The position numbers were made by a program, and so were the translations under genes. Shown one piece after another: positions 1 through 6,753 of a stretch of 7,546 bases of DNA (position 1 is its first letter; every line of letters begins with the position of its first letter). The stretch spans positions 1 to 7,546 of the forward strand of contig JAHRAW010000175.1 in NCBI GenBank assembly GCA_020027415.1, given 5' to 3'. The stretch is from Gammaproteobacteria bacterium (GTDB lineage Bacteria > Pseudomonadota > Gammaproteobacteria > Arenicellales > Poriferihabitantaceae). A model generated the notes under the pieces. That model ran no database searches. It saw only the letters and a program-made list of their open reading frames with translations, and was not told the DNA's origin.

Positions 1-1031
1 CTCCCGCCAATCGCATTCTCGTTTCGTTAGCCGCGCTTGTCATCGTGGTCGGCGGCATGAAAATCGCCGCGCCGTTGTTAGTTCCGCTGCTACTCGCGTT
101 GTTCATCGCCATTTTAGTCGCCTCTCCGTACGCCTGGCTGCAACAAAAAGGCATGCCGCGGTCGTTGGCGTTGTTGGCGGTGTTGTTAACTTTCTTCGTG
201 GTCGCATTTTTAATCGGCTCGTTGATCAGTTCCTCGGCGCAAGAGTTTTCCGCGCGCTTTCCGCTGTATCAAGAACGCCTGCGGGACATGACCTCCGGGC
301 TGCTTGGTTGGTTGCACCGCGGCGGGTTGGACGCTTCCAATCGGCTGGCTGCCGAGTATTTTGATCCCGGCAAAGTGATGGCGATGGCGGCGGCGGTCTT
401 TAACGGCATGCAGAGTCTGCTTGCCAACGGCTTCTTAATTATGATTACCGTGCTTTTCATCCTGCTGGAAGCGCCCACCATTCCGGACAAGTGGCGCGCC
501 GCGCGCCGCAATACCAACCGCGCCGACCAGTCGTTGGCTCGCTTCCGCGCCGCCGCGCGCAATGTAAATCGCTACATGGCAATCAAAACCGCCACCAGTT
601 TGCTCACCGGCGTATTAATCGCGCTGCTGTTATGGCTCATCGGCGTGGATTATCCGTTGCTCTGGGGGGTGATGGCGTTTTTGCTGAACTTCATCCCCAA
701 CATTGGCTCGGTAATCGCCGCGATTCCAGTGGCGCTGTTGGCTTTGGTGCAACTCGGCGTCGGCGCCTGCACGCTGACCGCGGTTGCATATTTGGCGGTG
801 AACACCGTCATCGGCAGCCTCGTGGAACCACGCATGATGGGCAAAGGTTTGGGGTTATCCACCTTAGTGGTTTTCATTTCCTTGATTTTATGGGGATGGG
901 TGTTGGGCGTAGTGGGCATGCTGCTGTCGGTGCCGTTGACCATCGCCATGAAAATCGCCTTAGACAGCAATCAAGACACCCAATGGATGGCGGTTATGCT
1001 CGGACCGCGCGTCGCGCCGCCAGATCAATAG
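1..1031 (+). CDS. tqsA: AI-2E family transporter, TqsA-like (5' partial)
   Basis: Polytopic inner-membrane protein of the AI-2E transporter (PerM/TqsA) family. E. coli TqsA is described as an exporter of the quorum-sensing signal AI-2, while other family members have been linked to ion antiport, so the substrate here is inferred. The reading frame is open to the left edge (first full codon at base 3), and the residues before the GTG at 45 already form the first hydrophobic segment, so the true start lies upstream. Counting from that GTG, hydrophobic segments lie near residues 8-27, 41-61, 121-143, 184-200, 207-240, 246-262 and 268-306. Family signatures include NFIPNIGSV (residues 215-223) and the C-terminal block from VEPRMMGKGLGLSTLVVF to GMLLSVPLTI (residues 260-300), which closely resembles E. 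coli TqsA as I remember it. The soluble region between segments 2 and 3 is typical. The TAG stop is followed by a 78-base gap to pta, with no clear terminator. Confidence 0.9.
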   Translation, partial: PANRILVSLAALVIVVGGMKIAAPLLVPLLLALFIAILVASPYAWLQQKGMPRSLALLAVLLTFFVVAFLIGSLISSSAQEFSARFPLYQERLRDMTSGLLGWLHRGGLDASNRLAAEYFDPGKVMAMAAAVFNGMQSLLANGFLIMITVLFILLEAPTIPDKWRAARRNTNRADQSLARFRAAARNVNRYMAIKTATSLLTGVLIALLLWLIGVDYPLLWGVMAFLLNFIPNIGSVIAAIPVALLALVQLGVGACTLTAVAYLAVNTVIGSLVEPRMMGKGLGLSTLVVFISLILWGWVLGVVGMLLSVPLTIAMKIALDSNQDTQWMAVMLGPRVAPPDQ

Positions 1032-1109
1032 TATGTTTGCACTGCTCTGGCAATGACGGTGGCAGTGAGCGCGAGCGTGGGCGAAGTTTGAACAGGTTAT
1101 ACTCTGCGG

Positions 1110-2177
1110 ATGAACGCGTTAGAACAGATAGCCGCCCAGGCGACTCGGCTAACAAAAAAAATTGTACTGCCGGAAGGCGGCGATGAACGGGTGGTGCGCG
1201 CCGCTGAGCAAGTAGTTGCGCAAGGTTTGGCGGAAATCATACTGCTCGGCAACACTGAGGAAGTCGCCGCATTGGCAAAAACTCAGCAACCTCAGCGGAC
1301 TCAGCGGACGCAAGAAAATTTTCAAGTGATGGATACGCAGCGTAACGCCAATAGCGAAAAATACGCAGAGGTTTTACGACGGGCGCAAACGCGCCGGGGA
1401 AAGCGCATGACGCGCGCGCAGGCTCGGCAACAAATTCAACATCCACTGCACTGGGCGATGTGCATGGTGGCATGCGGCGATGCGGATGGCTGCGTCGCCG
1501 GCACGCGCCACAGCACCGCCGATGTGGTGCGCGCGGCGTTGCAAATTGTCGGCATGCAAGCCGGCTGCAACTTGGCATCCAGTTTCTTCATCATGCAACC
1601 AGAACCATCGCATCAAGCACTACGCGGCGCCGTCATCTTTGCCGACTGCGCGCTGGTGATTGACCCGGACGCCGCGCAGTTGGCGCGCATCGCCATGGAC
1701 TCAACCGATAGCGCGGTCGCTTTGCTGGGCTTGCAGCCGCGGCTCGCGCTGTTGTCTTTTTCCACCGCCGGCAGCGCCGAGCATCCGCAAGTGAGCAAGG
1801 TTCGCGAAGCCGGTAACATCATCGCGCAACAGCGACCGGAGTTGGCGTTAATTCCGGAGGTGCAGTTTGACGCCGCGGTCATTCCCGAAATCCTGCGGCG
1901 CAAAGCGCCCGCCATCCAAACCGAAGCCCCCGCCAATATTTTCATTTTCCCGGATTTACAATCCGCCAATATCGGCTACAAAATCGCCGAGCGACTCGGC
2001 GCGGTGCGCGCGGTCGGACCCATCTTGCAAGGACTTCGCCGACCGGTGAATGATCTATCGCGCGGGTGTTGCGTGGCTGACATTGTGCAGTTGGTGGCGG
2101 TCACCGCAGTGCAGGCGCAAGTGCAGGCGCAAGCCGCGCAATCATTCGGCAGCCCGGCGCCCGGCGGCACTGCCTAA
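1110..2177 (+). CDS. pta: Phosphate acetyltransferase (short, stand-alone form)
   Basis: Cytosolic phosphotransacetylase (EC 2.3.1.8) interconverting acetyl-CoA plus phosphate with acetyl phosphate plus CoA. Its 355 residues correspond to the catalytic PTA_PTB domain alone, without the N-terminal DRTGG region of long enterobacterial Pta. Visible family blocks: KIVLPEGGDERVVRAAE (17-33), GDADGCVAGTRHSTADVVR (123-141), SSFFIM (157-162), FADCALVIDP (177-186), LLSFSTAGSA (214-223), VQFDAAVIPE (251-260), ANIGYKIAERL (286-296) and GPILQGLRRPVNDLSRG (303-319). S317, R318 and D324 fall where the archaeal enzyme has its Ser-Arg pair and Asp. All blocks are intact, so it is probably active. Residues 57-68 are an unusual Q/R/T-rich loop from a 9-bp tandem repeat, and residues 334-341 come from a 12-bp duplication. 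The ATG at 1110 is chosen because the conserved block begins 16 residues later; no clear ribosome binding site precedes it. No ackA partner is in the window. Sulfoacetaldehyde-pathway Pta is also short, but no such genes are present. Confidence 0.93.
   Translation: MNALEQIAAQATRLTKKIVLPEGGDERVVRAAEQVVAQGLAEIILLGNTEEVAALAKTQQPQRTQRTQENFQVMDTQRNANSEKYAEVLRRAQTRRGKRMTRAQARQQIQHPLHWAMCMVACGDADGCVAGTRHSTADVVRAALQIVGMQAGCNLASSFFIMQPEPSHQALRGAVIFADCALVIDPDAAQLARIAMDSTDSAVALLGLQPRLALLSFSTAGSAEHPQVSKVREAGNIIAQQRPELALIPEVQFDAAVIPEILRRKAPAIQTEAPANIFIFPDLQSANIGYKIAERLGAVRAVGPILQGLRRPVNDLSRGCCVADIVQLVAVTAVQAQVQAQAAQSFGSPAPGGTA
1282..1308 (+). repeat. 9-bp tandem repeat x3 inside pta
   Basis: Three adjacent 9-base units: CTCAGCAAC, CTCAGCGGA and CTCAGCGGA, the last two identical. 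The 9-base period keeps the reading frame and gives a Thr-Gln-Gln-Pro-Gln-Arg-Thr-Gln-Arg-Thr run at Pta residues 58-67, where family members have an ordinary loop before the conserved I-D-P-like strand. The run is a few residues longer than usual. It probably arose by replication slippage or from a fragment of a dispersed repeat. Confidence 0.8.
2109..2132 (+). repeat. 12-bp perfect tandem duplication near the 3' end of pta
   Basis: GTGCAGGCGCAA occurs twice back to back (2109-2120 and 2121-2132), in frame, encoding Val-Gln-Ala-Gln twice at residues 334-341. It lies after the last conserved block, in the C-terminal helix and tail, where extra residues should be tolerated. Confidence 0.85.
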
Positions 2178-2258
2178 GCATCCCTTGCCAGTCACTGCTT
2201 TGCGCTTGTTTCCATACACGATATTGCAACGCCACGATTGTTCTTTTTGATTCCGCTC

Positions 2259-3308
2259 ATGCAACTTGCCTTTCGCACCTTGCCGTTGCGCAAACGTTTC
2301 CCGCTGACCATCAGTCGCGGCACCAGAGCCGGTTCGGAGAATTTATTTGTCTCGGTCACGCACGACGGCGTAACCGGCTGGGGGGAAATGGCGCCGGGCA
2401 TTGGGCAAGGTGCGCCGAGCGCCGCGCTCGGACAAGCGGCTTTGACGGAGTTTTTCAGCGGCGATATAAAGCGGCTGTCCATCCGTCAAATTCATGCCCG
2501 CGGACGCGAATGCCAAAGCAAGTTGCCGCCTTGCGCGTTGGCGGCGTTGGATATCGCGTTGTGGGATTGGTGCGCGCGCCGCGCCGGACTGCCGCTCTAC
2601 CAGATATTGGGAATGGGAAAACCGAACGCGCCGACTTCCATTACGCTCGGCATTGGTTCTCCCGAAATGGTGCGCCAACGCATACCGCTGTTGCTGGACG
2701 GCGGCGGCATCCGAGCGTTGAAAGTGAAATTGGGTTCGCCGCAAGGTCTGGAAGCCGACCAAGCCATGTTTTCCCAAGTGCTGGCGAGCACGCGCGACTA
2801 TCGGCCCAGTTTGCGCGTGGACGCCAATGGCGGTTGGGATGTGGCGAACGCGCTGGTAATGATGAAGTGGTTGGCGGCACGCGGGGTGGAATATGTGGAA
2901 CAGCCCCTGCCGCTGGGGCAAGAACAAGATTTGCCGACGCTGTTCAAAAACCGACCGCTGCCAATTTTTGTGGATGAATCTTGTCGCTTTGCCGACGACC
3001 TGCCCGCTTGGGCGCATACCGTGGACGGGGTCAATGTGAAACTGATGAAGTGCGGCGGTATTAGCGGCGCGTTGCAGATTCTCGCCGCCGCCAGCGCCTT
3101 CAAATTAAAAACCATGCTTGGTTGCATGAATGAATCTTCCATGTCTATTTCAGCGGCCGCCGCGCTCAGCGGTGAAGTGGATTATGTGGATCTGGATTCG
3201 CAGTTAACGCTAACCCCGGACCCGTGCGCCGGCGCTCAACTGGTGCACGGCATTGTGACGCCGAGCGAAACGCCCGGTCACGGCGCAACCATTGTGCTGC
3301 GGAATTAA
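2259..3308 (+). CDS. dgcA: Enolase-superfamily N-acetyl-D-glutamate racemase / dipeptide epimerase
   Basis: Member of the muconate-lactonizing-enzyme subgroup of the enolase superfamily, which abstracts an alpha proton with a Mg-stabilised enolate intermediate. Counting from the ATG at 2259 (349 residues), an N-terminal capping domain (about 1-120) precedes the barrel. Catalytic landmarks are complete: K155-V-K157 (KxK base motif), metal ligands D188, E214 (VEQP) and D239 (DES), and K261-x-x-K264-C-G-G as the opposite-face lysine region. GCMNES (288-293) and D311-L-D313 follow, as in L-Ala-D/L-Glu epimerases. The DUF1611 gene starting 23 bases downstream points to the DgcA family, which racemises N-acetyl-D-Glu to N-acetyl-L-Glu in D-glutamate catabolism. 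The DxD motif binds the free amino group of dipeptides in B. subtilis Ala-Glu epimerase, so a murein-peptide recycling role remains possible. A TTG at 2238 would add seven poorly fitting residues, and neither start has an evident ribosome binding site. The fold and mechanism class are firm, the substrate less so. Confidence 0.87.
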   Translation: MQLAFRTLPLRKRFPLTISRGTRAGSENLFVSVTHDGVTGWGEMAPGIGQGAPSAALGQAALTEFFSGDIKRLSIRQIHARGRECQSKLPPCALAALDIALWDWCARRAGLPLYQILGMGKPNAPTSITLGIGSPEMVRQRIPLLLDGGGIRALKVKLGSPQGLEADQAMFSQVLASTRDYRPSLRVDANGGWDVANALVMMKWLAARGVEYVEQPLPLGQEQDLPTLFKNRPLPIFVDESCRFADDLPAWAHTVDGVNVKLMKCGGISGALQILAAASAFKLKTMLGCMNESSMSISAAAALSGEVDYVDLDSQLTLTPDPCAGAQLVHGIVTPSETPGHGATIVLRN

Positions 3309-3309
3309 A

Positions 3310-3320
3310 CCCCCTCCCCC
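3310..3320 (+). promoter_or_regulatory. C5-T-C5 tract upstream of dgcN (copy 1)
   Basis: CCCCCTCCCCC lies between the dgcA stop (3306-3308) and the dgcN ATG (3332), ending 11 bases before the start codon. The same 11-mer recurs at 7510-7520, again just before an ATG, and both copies are followed by a purine and then CTA. The role is unknown. As RNA it contains CCUCC, the anti-Shine-Dalgarno core, so it cannot act as a normal ribosome binding site. Confidence 0.4.
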
Positions 3321-3331
3321 GCTACAAAAAC

Positions 3332-4360
3332 ATGTTAGAGCAGCATCAAAAAATTGCCGTCTACATGGAAGGCGACCTGGACTGCGACTACGGAAAAATG
3401 GGTTTCGGGGTCATGCGTTATAGCCAAAACCCGATTGGTTGCGTGATTGATTCCACGCACGCCGGCAAACTGGTGCGGCAAGTATGCGCGTTGCCGTTTG
3501 ATTATCCGGTGGTTGCCAATGTGCGGGCCGCGGCTGAGTTGGGCGCGCAAGTATTGGTGCTGGGCACGGCGCCGTCCGGCGGCAGGCTGCCGGCGCACTG
3601 GCAAGCCCCGCTGCGCGAAAGCGTGCAACTTGGCATGTGCATTGTTAATGGACTGCACGATCCGTTGCACGACCGATTTGCCGAGTTCCTTAAACCCGGG
3701 CGGTGGATTTGGGATGTGCGTCAACCGACTTTCACGCCGCCGATCGCAACCGCGCGCGCCGCCGCGCTGCCGAATAAACGGGTGTTGTTGGTCGGCACTG
3801 ATATGGCAATCGGCAAAATGACCGCCGGACTTGAACTGCACCGCTGGCTTGGCGCGCAAGGGCATGACGCGACGTTTCTCGCCACCGGACAAATCGGCAT
3901 CACCATTACCGGGCGCGGCATTCCGTTGGACTCTTTCAAACTGGACCATGCGTGCGGCGCGGTGGAAAGCATGGTGATGGACGCCGCACAGCACGACATC
4001 GTATTGATTGAAGGACAAGGTTCGCTGTTGCATCCGGGCAGCAGCGCGACGCTTTCATTGTTGCGCGGCAGTTGCGCCACGCATTTAGTTTTGTGCCACC
4101 GCGCCGGCATGACGCGACTGCGTACGCCGCATACGATTCGCATTCCGCCGCTGGCGGACTTCATTCGCTTGAATGAAGAAGTGGCCGGCGCGTGCGGCGC
4201 ACTGACGCGCGCCACCACCATCGGCGTCGCCCTCAACACGGCGAGCCTGAGCGACGCCGAAGCCCGAGACGCGATCGAAAAACTGGAACAGGAAGTACAA
4301 CTGCCGGTGGCGGATGTCGTGCGCGATGACGCCGGCAAACTTGGGAAATTGCTATTGTAG
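3332..4360 (+). CDS. dgcN: DUF1611 P-loop protein, DgcN-type D-glutamate N-acetyltransferase
   Basis: A 342-residue soluble protein of the DUF1611 family. The N-terminal Rossmann-like domain (about 1-140) carries IGCVIDSTHAGK (35-46) and VLVLGTAPSGG (74-84). The C-terminal P-loop NTPase-like domain (about 148-342) has the Walker A variant GTDMAIGKMT (155-164), followed by FLATGQIGIT (182-191) and VLIEGQGSLLHP (224-235), all typical of the family. Members named DgcN are reported to transfer an acetyl group from acetyl-CoA to D-glutamate, feeding the racemase DgcA; the adjacent dgcA-like gene supports this. Family membership is seen directly, but the reaction is inferred. The ATG at 3332 matches the usual family length and precedes the conserved start of the domain. 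The open frame extends to 3224, but that part overlaps dgcA and is non-homologous. No purine-rich ribosome binding site exists; a C5-T-C5 tract occupies that position. The gene is probably cotranscribed with dgcA and ends convergently 51 bases from glcB. Confidence 0.86.
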   Translation: MLEQHQKIAVYMEGDLDCDYGKMGFGVMRYSQNPIGCVIDSTHAGKLVRQVCALPFDYPVVANVRAAAELGAQVLVLGTAPSGGRLPAHWQAPLRESVQLGMCIVNGLHDPLHDRFAEFLKPGRWIWDVRQPTFTPPIATARAAALPNKRVLLVGTDMAIGKMTAGLELHRWLGAQGHDATFLATGQIGITITGRGIPLDSFKLDHACGAVESMVMDAAQHDIVLIEGQGSLLHPGSSATLSLLRGSCATHLVLCHRAGMTRLRTPHTIRIPPLADFIRLNEEVAGACGALTRATTIGVALNTASLSDAEARDAIEKLEQEVQLPVADVVRDDAGKLGKLLL

Positions 4361-4411
4361 TAATTGCAAGTACATTGCCGGTAAAATTAATTTCTCCGCC
4401 GCCGCAAGTCG
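4361..4411. other. Convergent intergenic gap dgcN / glcB
   Basis: Fifty-one bases separate the two convergent stop codons. The stretch is AT-richer than its surroundings and holds the short palindrome AAATTAATTT (4385-4394) and a weak 4-bp inverted repeat, GCAA-GTACA-TTGC. I see no GC stem with a T tract in either direction, so no intrinsic terminator can be claimed. Confidence 0.4.
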
Positions 4412-6670
4412 TCAGCCCCGCTTGGTTTTTTCCTCAGCGGTTTTTTCCTCAGCGGGTTTTTCTTCTCCACGAACTTTTGCTTCTCGGCGCCGGGCGTGCA
4501 ACACCGATTCGGTGTAGCCATTGGCGGCTTCTCTGCCTTTGAACACCAGTTCCAACGCCGCTTGAAAAGCGATGCCATCATACTGCGGCGCTAAATTTTG
4601 ATAGTTGGGGTCGGCGTCGTTCTGCCGATCCACCACCGCCGCCATTTTTTTGAAAATCGCAATCACTTGCTCGCGCGTGGTCAGCCCATGATGCAGCCAG
4701 TTGGCGATGTGTTGGCTGGAGATGCGCAGCGTGGCGCGGTCTTCCATCAACGCGGTGTCGGAAATGTCCGGCACTTTGGAGCAACCGATGCCCTGATCAA
4801 TCCAACGCACCACATAACCGAGAATGCTTTGCGCGTTGTTTTCCAATTCGCGCAACACTTCACTGTCGCTCGGCGGCGGATCGATTAAAACGGGAATGGT
4901 CAAAATATCGTCCAAACTGCCGGCCGCGCCGCCGCATAGTTCCTGCTGGCGGATGCGGACATTGACATAATGATAGTGCAACGCATGCAACGCCGCGGCG
5001 GTCGGCGACGGCACCCACGCGGTGTTGGCGCCGGCGCGGGGGTGGGCGAATTTTTGTTCCATCATCGCCGCCAGATTGTCCGGCGCCGACCACATGCCTT
5101 TGCCAATCTGAGCGCGCCCCGGCAACCCGGTGCGCAGCCCCATCTCCACATTCCAGTCTTCGTAGGCGAGCAACCATGGCGTGGCTTTGATCGCATTTTT
5201 CGGCGGCACCGCAGCCGCTTCCATGCAGGTATGGATTTCGTCGCCGGTGCGATCCAAAAAGCCGGTGTTGATGAAAACCACCCGTTCGCGGGCGGCGGCG
5301 ATGCATGCTTTTAGGTTGACCGTGGTGCGCCGCTCTTCATCCATGATGCCGATTTTGAGGGTGTTGCGCGGCAACTCCAACGCTTCCTCAACGCGCGCAA
5401 AGAGTTCCACCGCGGCGGCAACTTCTTCCGCGCCGTGCATCTTCGGCTTGACGATATACACGCTGCCGGTTTCACTGTTGCGAAAGCGCCCGTTGCCGAG
5501 TAAATCGTGTTTGGCGGCGAGCGCGGTTACCATGGCATCCAAAAACGTCTCCGGAATATCCGCGCCGTGCAAGGTGACTGTATCGGTATACATGTGGCTG
5601 CCAACATTGCGGATGAACATCAAACTGCGACCGCGCAAACTCTGCGGCGCGCCGTCCGGGGCGATGTATTCCGCGTCCGGTTGCAATTCGCGTTCAATGG
5701 TGGCGTTGCCCTTGCGCACGGTGGTTGTCAAATCTCCCTTCATCAGCCCCGCCCAGTTGCGATATACCCGCACCTTGTCCTCGGCATCCACCGCCGCCAC
5801 CGAATCTTCGCAGTCCATGATGGTCGTCACCGCCGCCTCCACCCTGACATCATAGATATTGGCAAGGTCGCCGCGCCCGATGTAATACCCCTCGCCAATC
5901 AAAATCTCCAAGTGCAGGTTGTTGTGCTGCAACAAAATGCTGGACGGCGATGGCGGCGCGCCTTGGTAGCCGACAAAACACTCGCGCCAACCAAGTTCGG
6001 TCTCGCTGCCATCGCCCATATCCACAATCAATTTGCCGCCGCGCACTTGGTAGCGCACCGCATAAGCATGACTGCCGGTCGCCAACGGCACTGCGTGGTC
6101 AAGAAAATCCCGCACATACTGAATCACCTTAGCGCCGCGCACTGGATTATATTTTGCGGTGCGCTTGCAGCCTTCCGCTTCGGCGATTACATCGCTGCCA
6201 TACAACGCATCGTAGAGGCTGACCCAGCGGGCGTTGGCGGCATTCAGCGCATATCGGGCGTTGTCCACCGGCACCACCAGTTGCGGACCGGCGATGGCGG
6301 CGATTTCCGCATCCACATTTTCGGTTTGCACCGAAAAATCGGCGGGTTCCGGGAGTAAATAGCCAATCTTGGTGAGAAAGGCGCGGTATTTTGCGAGTTC
6401 CGGCTGCCCCGGATGCGCCGCATGCCAAGCGTCTATTTGCTGCTGCAAGGCGTCGCGTTTTTGTAATAAAGCGCGGTTCTTTGCGCCCAAGTCGGCGACT
6501 AAGTCGGCCAAGGCGCGCCAGAATTTTTGTGCGGCGAGGCCGCTGCTCGGCGCGATTTCGTTGGCGACCAGATCATGCAATCCGCGGTCAACGCGCAAGC
6601 CGTGCAGTTCAACGTATTTGCACTCGCGTTCGTGGTCGCGGTCGGTTGGCTGGGCAAGTTTTTCGGGCAT
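4412..6670 (-). CDS. glcB: Malate synthase G
   Basis: Cytosolic malate synthase isoform G (EC 2.3.3.9), condensing glyoxylate with acetyl-CoA to malate in the glyoxylate shunt or glycolate use. From the ATG at 6668-6670 the protein has 752 residues, against about 720 usually. Conserved motifs are present in order: NARWVSLYDALYGSD, TTIMDCEDSVAAVDAEDK, LMFIRNVGSHMYTD with the glyoxylate-binding Arg, KPKMHGAEEV, GIMDEERRTTVN with the metal-ligand Glu, GFLDRTGDEIHT with the metal-ligand Asp, GKGMWSAPDN, and LMEDRATLRISSQ with the catalytic Asp. Nothing essential is missing. The frame stays open to a TTG at 6715, but the extra 15 residues resemble no family start. No ribosome binding site is clear before either. 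The N-terminus is about 14 residues longer than in E. coli GlcB. The C-terminus carries a roughly 20-residue Lys/Glu-rich tail from a 15-bp tandem repeat. No glcDEF or aceA is in the window. The gene is divergent from the HEPN gene. Confidence 0.97.
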   Translation of the reverse strand: MPEKLAQPTDRDHERECKYVELHGLRVDRGLHDLVANEIAPSSGLAAQKFWRALADLVADLGAKNRALLQKRDALQQQIDAWHAAHPGQPELAKYRAFLTKIGYLLPEPADFSVQTENVDAEIAAIAGPQLVVPVDNARYALNAANARWVSLYDALYGSDVIAEAEGCKRTAKYNPVRGAKVIQYVRDFLDHAVPLATGSHAYAVRYQVRGGKLIVDMGDGSETELGWRECFVGYQGAPPSPSSILLQHNNLHLEILIGEGYYIGRGDLANIYDVRVEAAVTTIMDCEDSVAAVDAEDKVRVYRNWAGLMKGDLTTTVRKGNATIERELQPDAEYIAPDGAPQSLRGRSLMFIRNVGSHMYTDTVTLHGADIPETFLDAMVTALAAKHDLLGNGRFRNSETGSVYIVKPKMHGAEEVAAAVELFARVEEALELPRNTLKIGIMDEERRTTVNLKACIAAARERVVFINTGFLDRTGDEIHTCMEAAAVPPKNAIKATPWLLAYEDWNVEMGLRTGLPGRAQIGKGMWSAPDNLAAMMEQKFAHPRAGANTAWVPSPTAAALHALHYHYVNVRIRQQELCGGAAGSLDDILTIPVLIDPPPSDSEVLRELENNAQSILGYVVRWIDQGIGCSKVPDISDTALMEDRATLRISSQHIANWLHHGLTTREQVIAIFKKMAAVVDRQNDADPNYQNLAPQYDGIAFQAALELVFKGREAANGYTESVLHARRREAKVRGEEKPAEEKTAEEKTKRG
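4426..4455 (-). repeat. 15-bp perfect tandem duplication in the glcB 3' end
   Basis: On the plus strand TTTTTTCCTCAGCGG occurs at 4426-4440 and again at 4441-4455, followed by a degenerate third unit rich in T and C (4456-4468). Read from the minus strand it encodes repeated Ala-Glu-Glu-Lys-Thr/Pro units in the malate synthase tail, beyond the conserved C-terminal helix. The period is a multiple of three, so the frame is kept. Confidence 0.85.
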
Positions 6671-6753
6671 CGGCAAATTCGCAAGAGTAAGAGTGGTGCG
6701 GCGCGCCGCATGCAATATGCTATGCTAATGGTTGGATACTATCATGGTTCAGT

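Noticed and set aside
1040..1067. Inverted repeat CACTGC / GCAGTG with a 16-base loop between the tqsA-like gene and pta, as a terminator
   Set aside because: The stem is only 6 bp, the loop is large and there is no T tract after it.
2148..2175. GC-rich GGCAG...CTGCC dyad at the 3' end of pta
   Set aside because: It lies inside the coding end and stop region, has a 5-bp stem and no T run; it is likely a by-product of GC-rich codons.
2238..2258. TTG at 2238 as the start of the racemase
   Set aside because: The added residues are hydrophobic and unlike family N-termini, and the ATG at 2259 starts directly at the conserved first strand.
2343..3017. A 224-codon minus-strand open frame over the racemase
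   Set aside because: Its composition is that of a shadow frame, and the plus-strand gene there has complete catalytic motifs.
6671..6715. TTG at 6715 as the malate synthase start
   Set aside because: The extra 15 residues match nothing expected, no ribosome binding site precedes the TTG, and the ATG at 6670 already gives a protein longer than usual.
4598..6728. Several long plus-strand open frames opposite malate synthase
   Set aside because: They are Arg/Ala/His-rich products of GC-biased codon positions on the opposite strand of a strongly conserved gene, with no recognisable domain.
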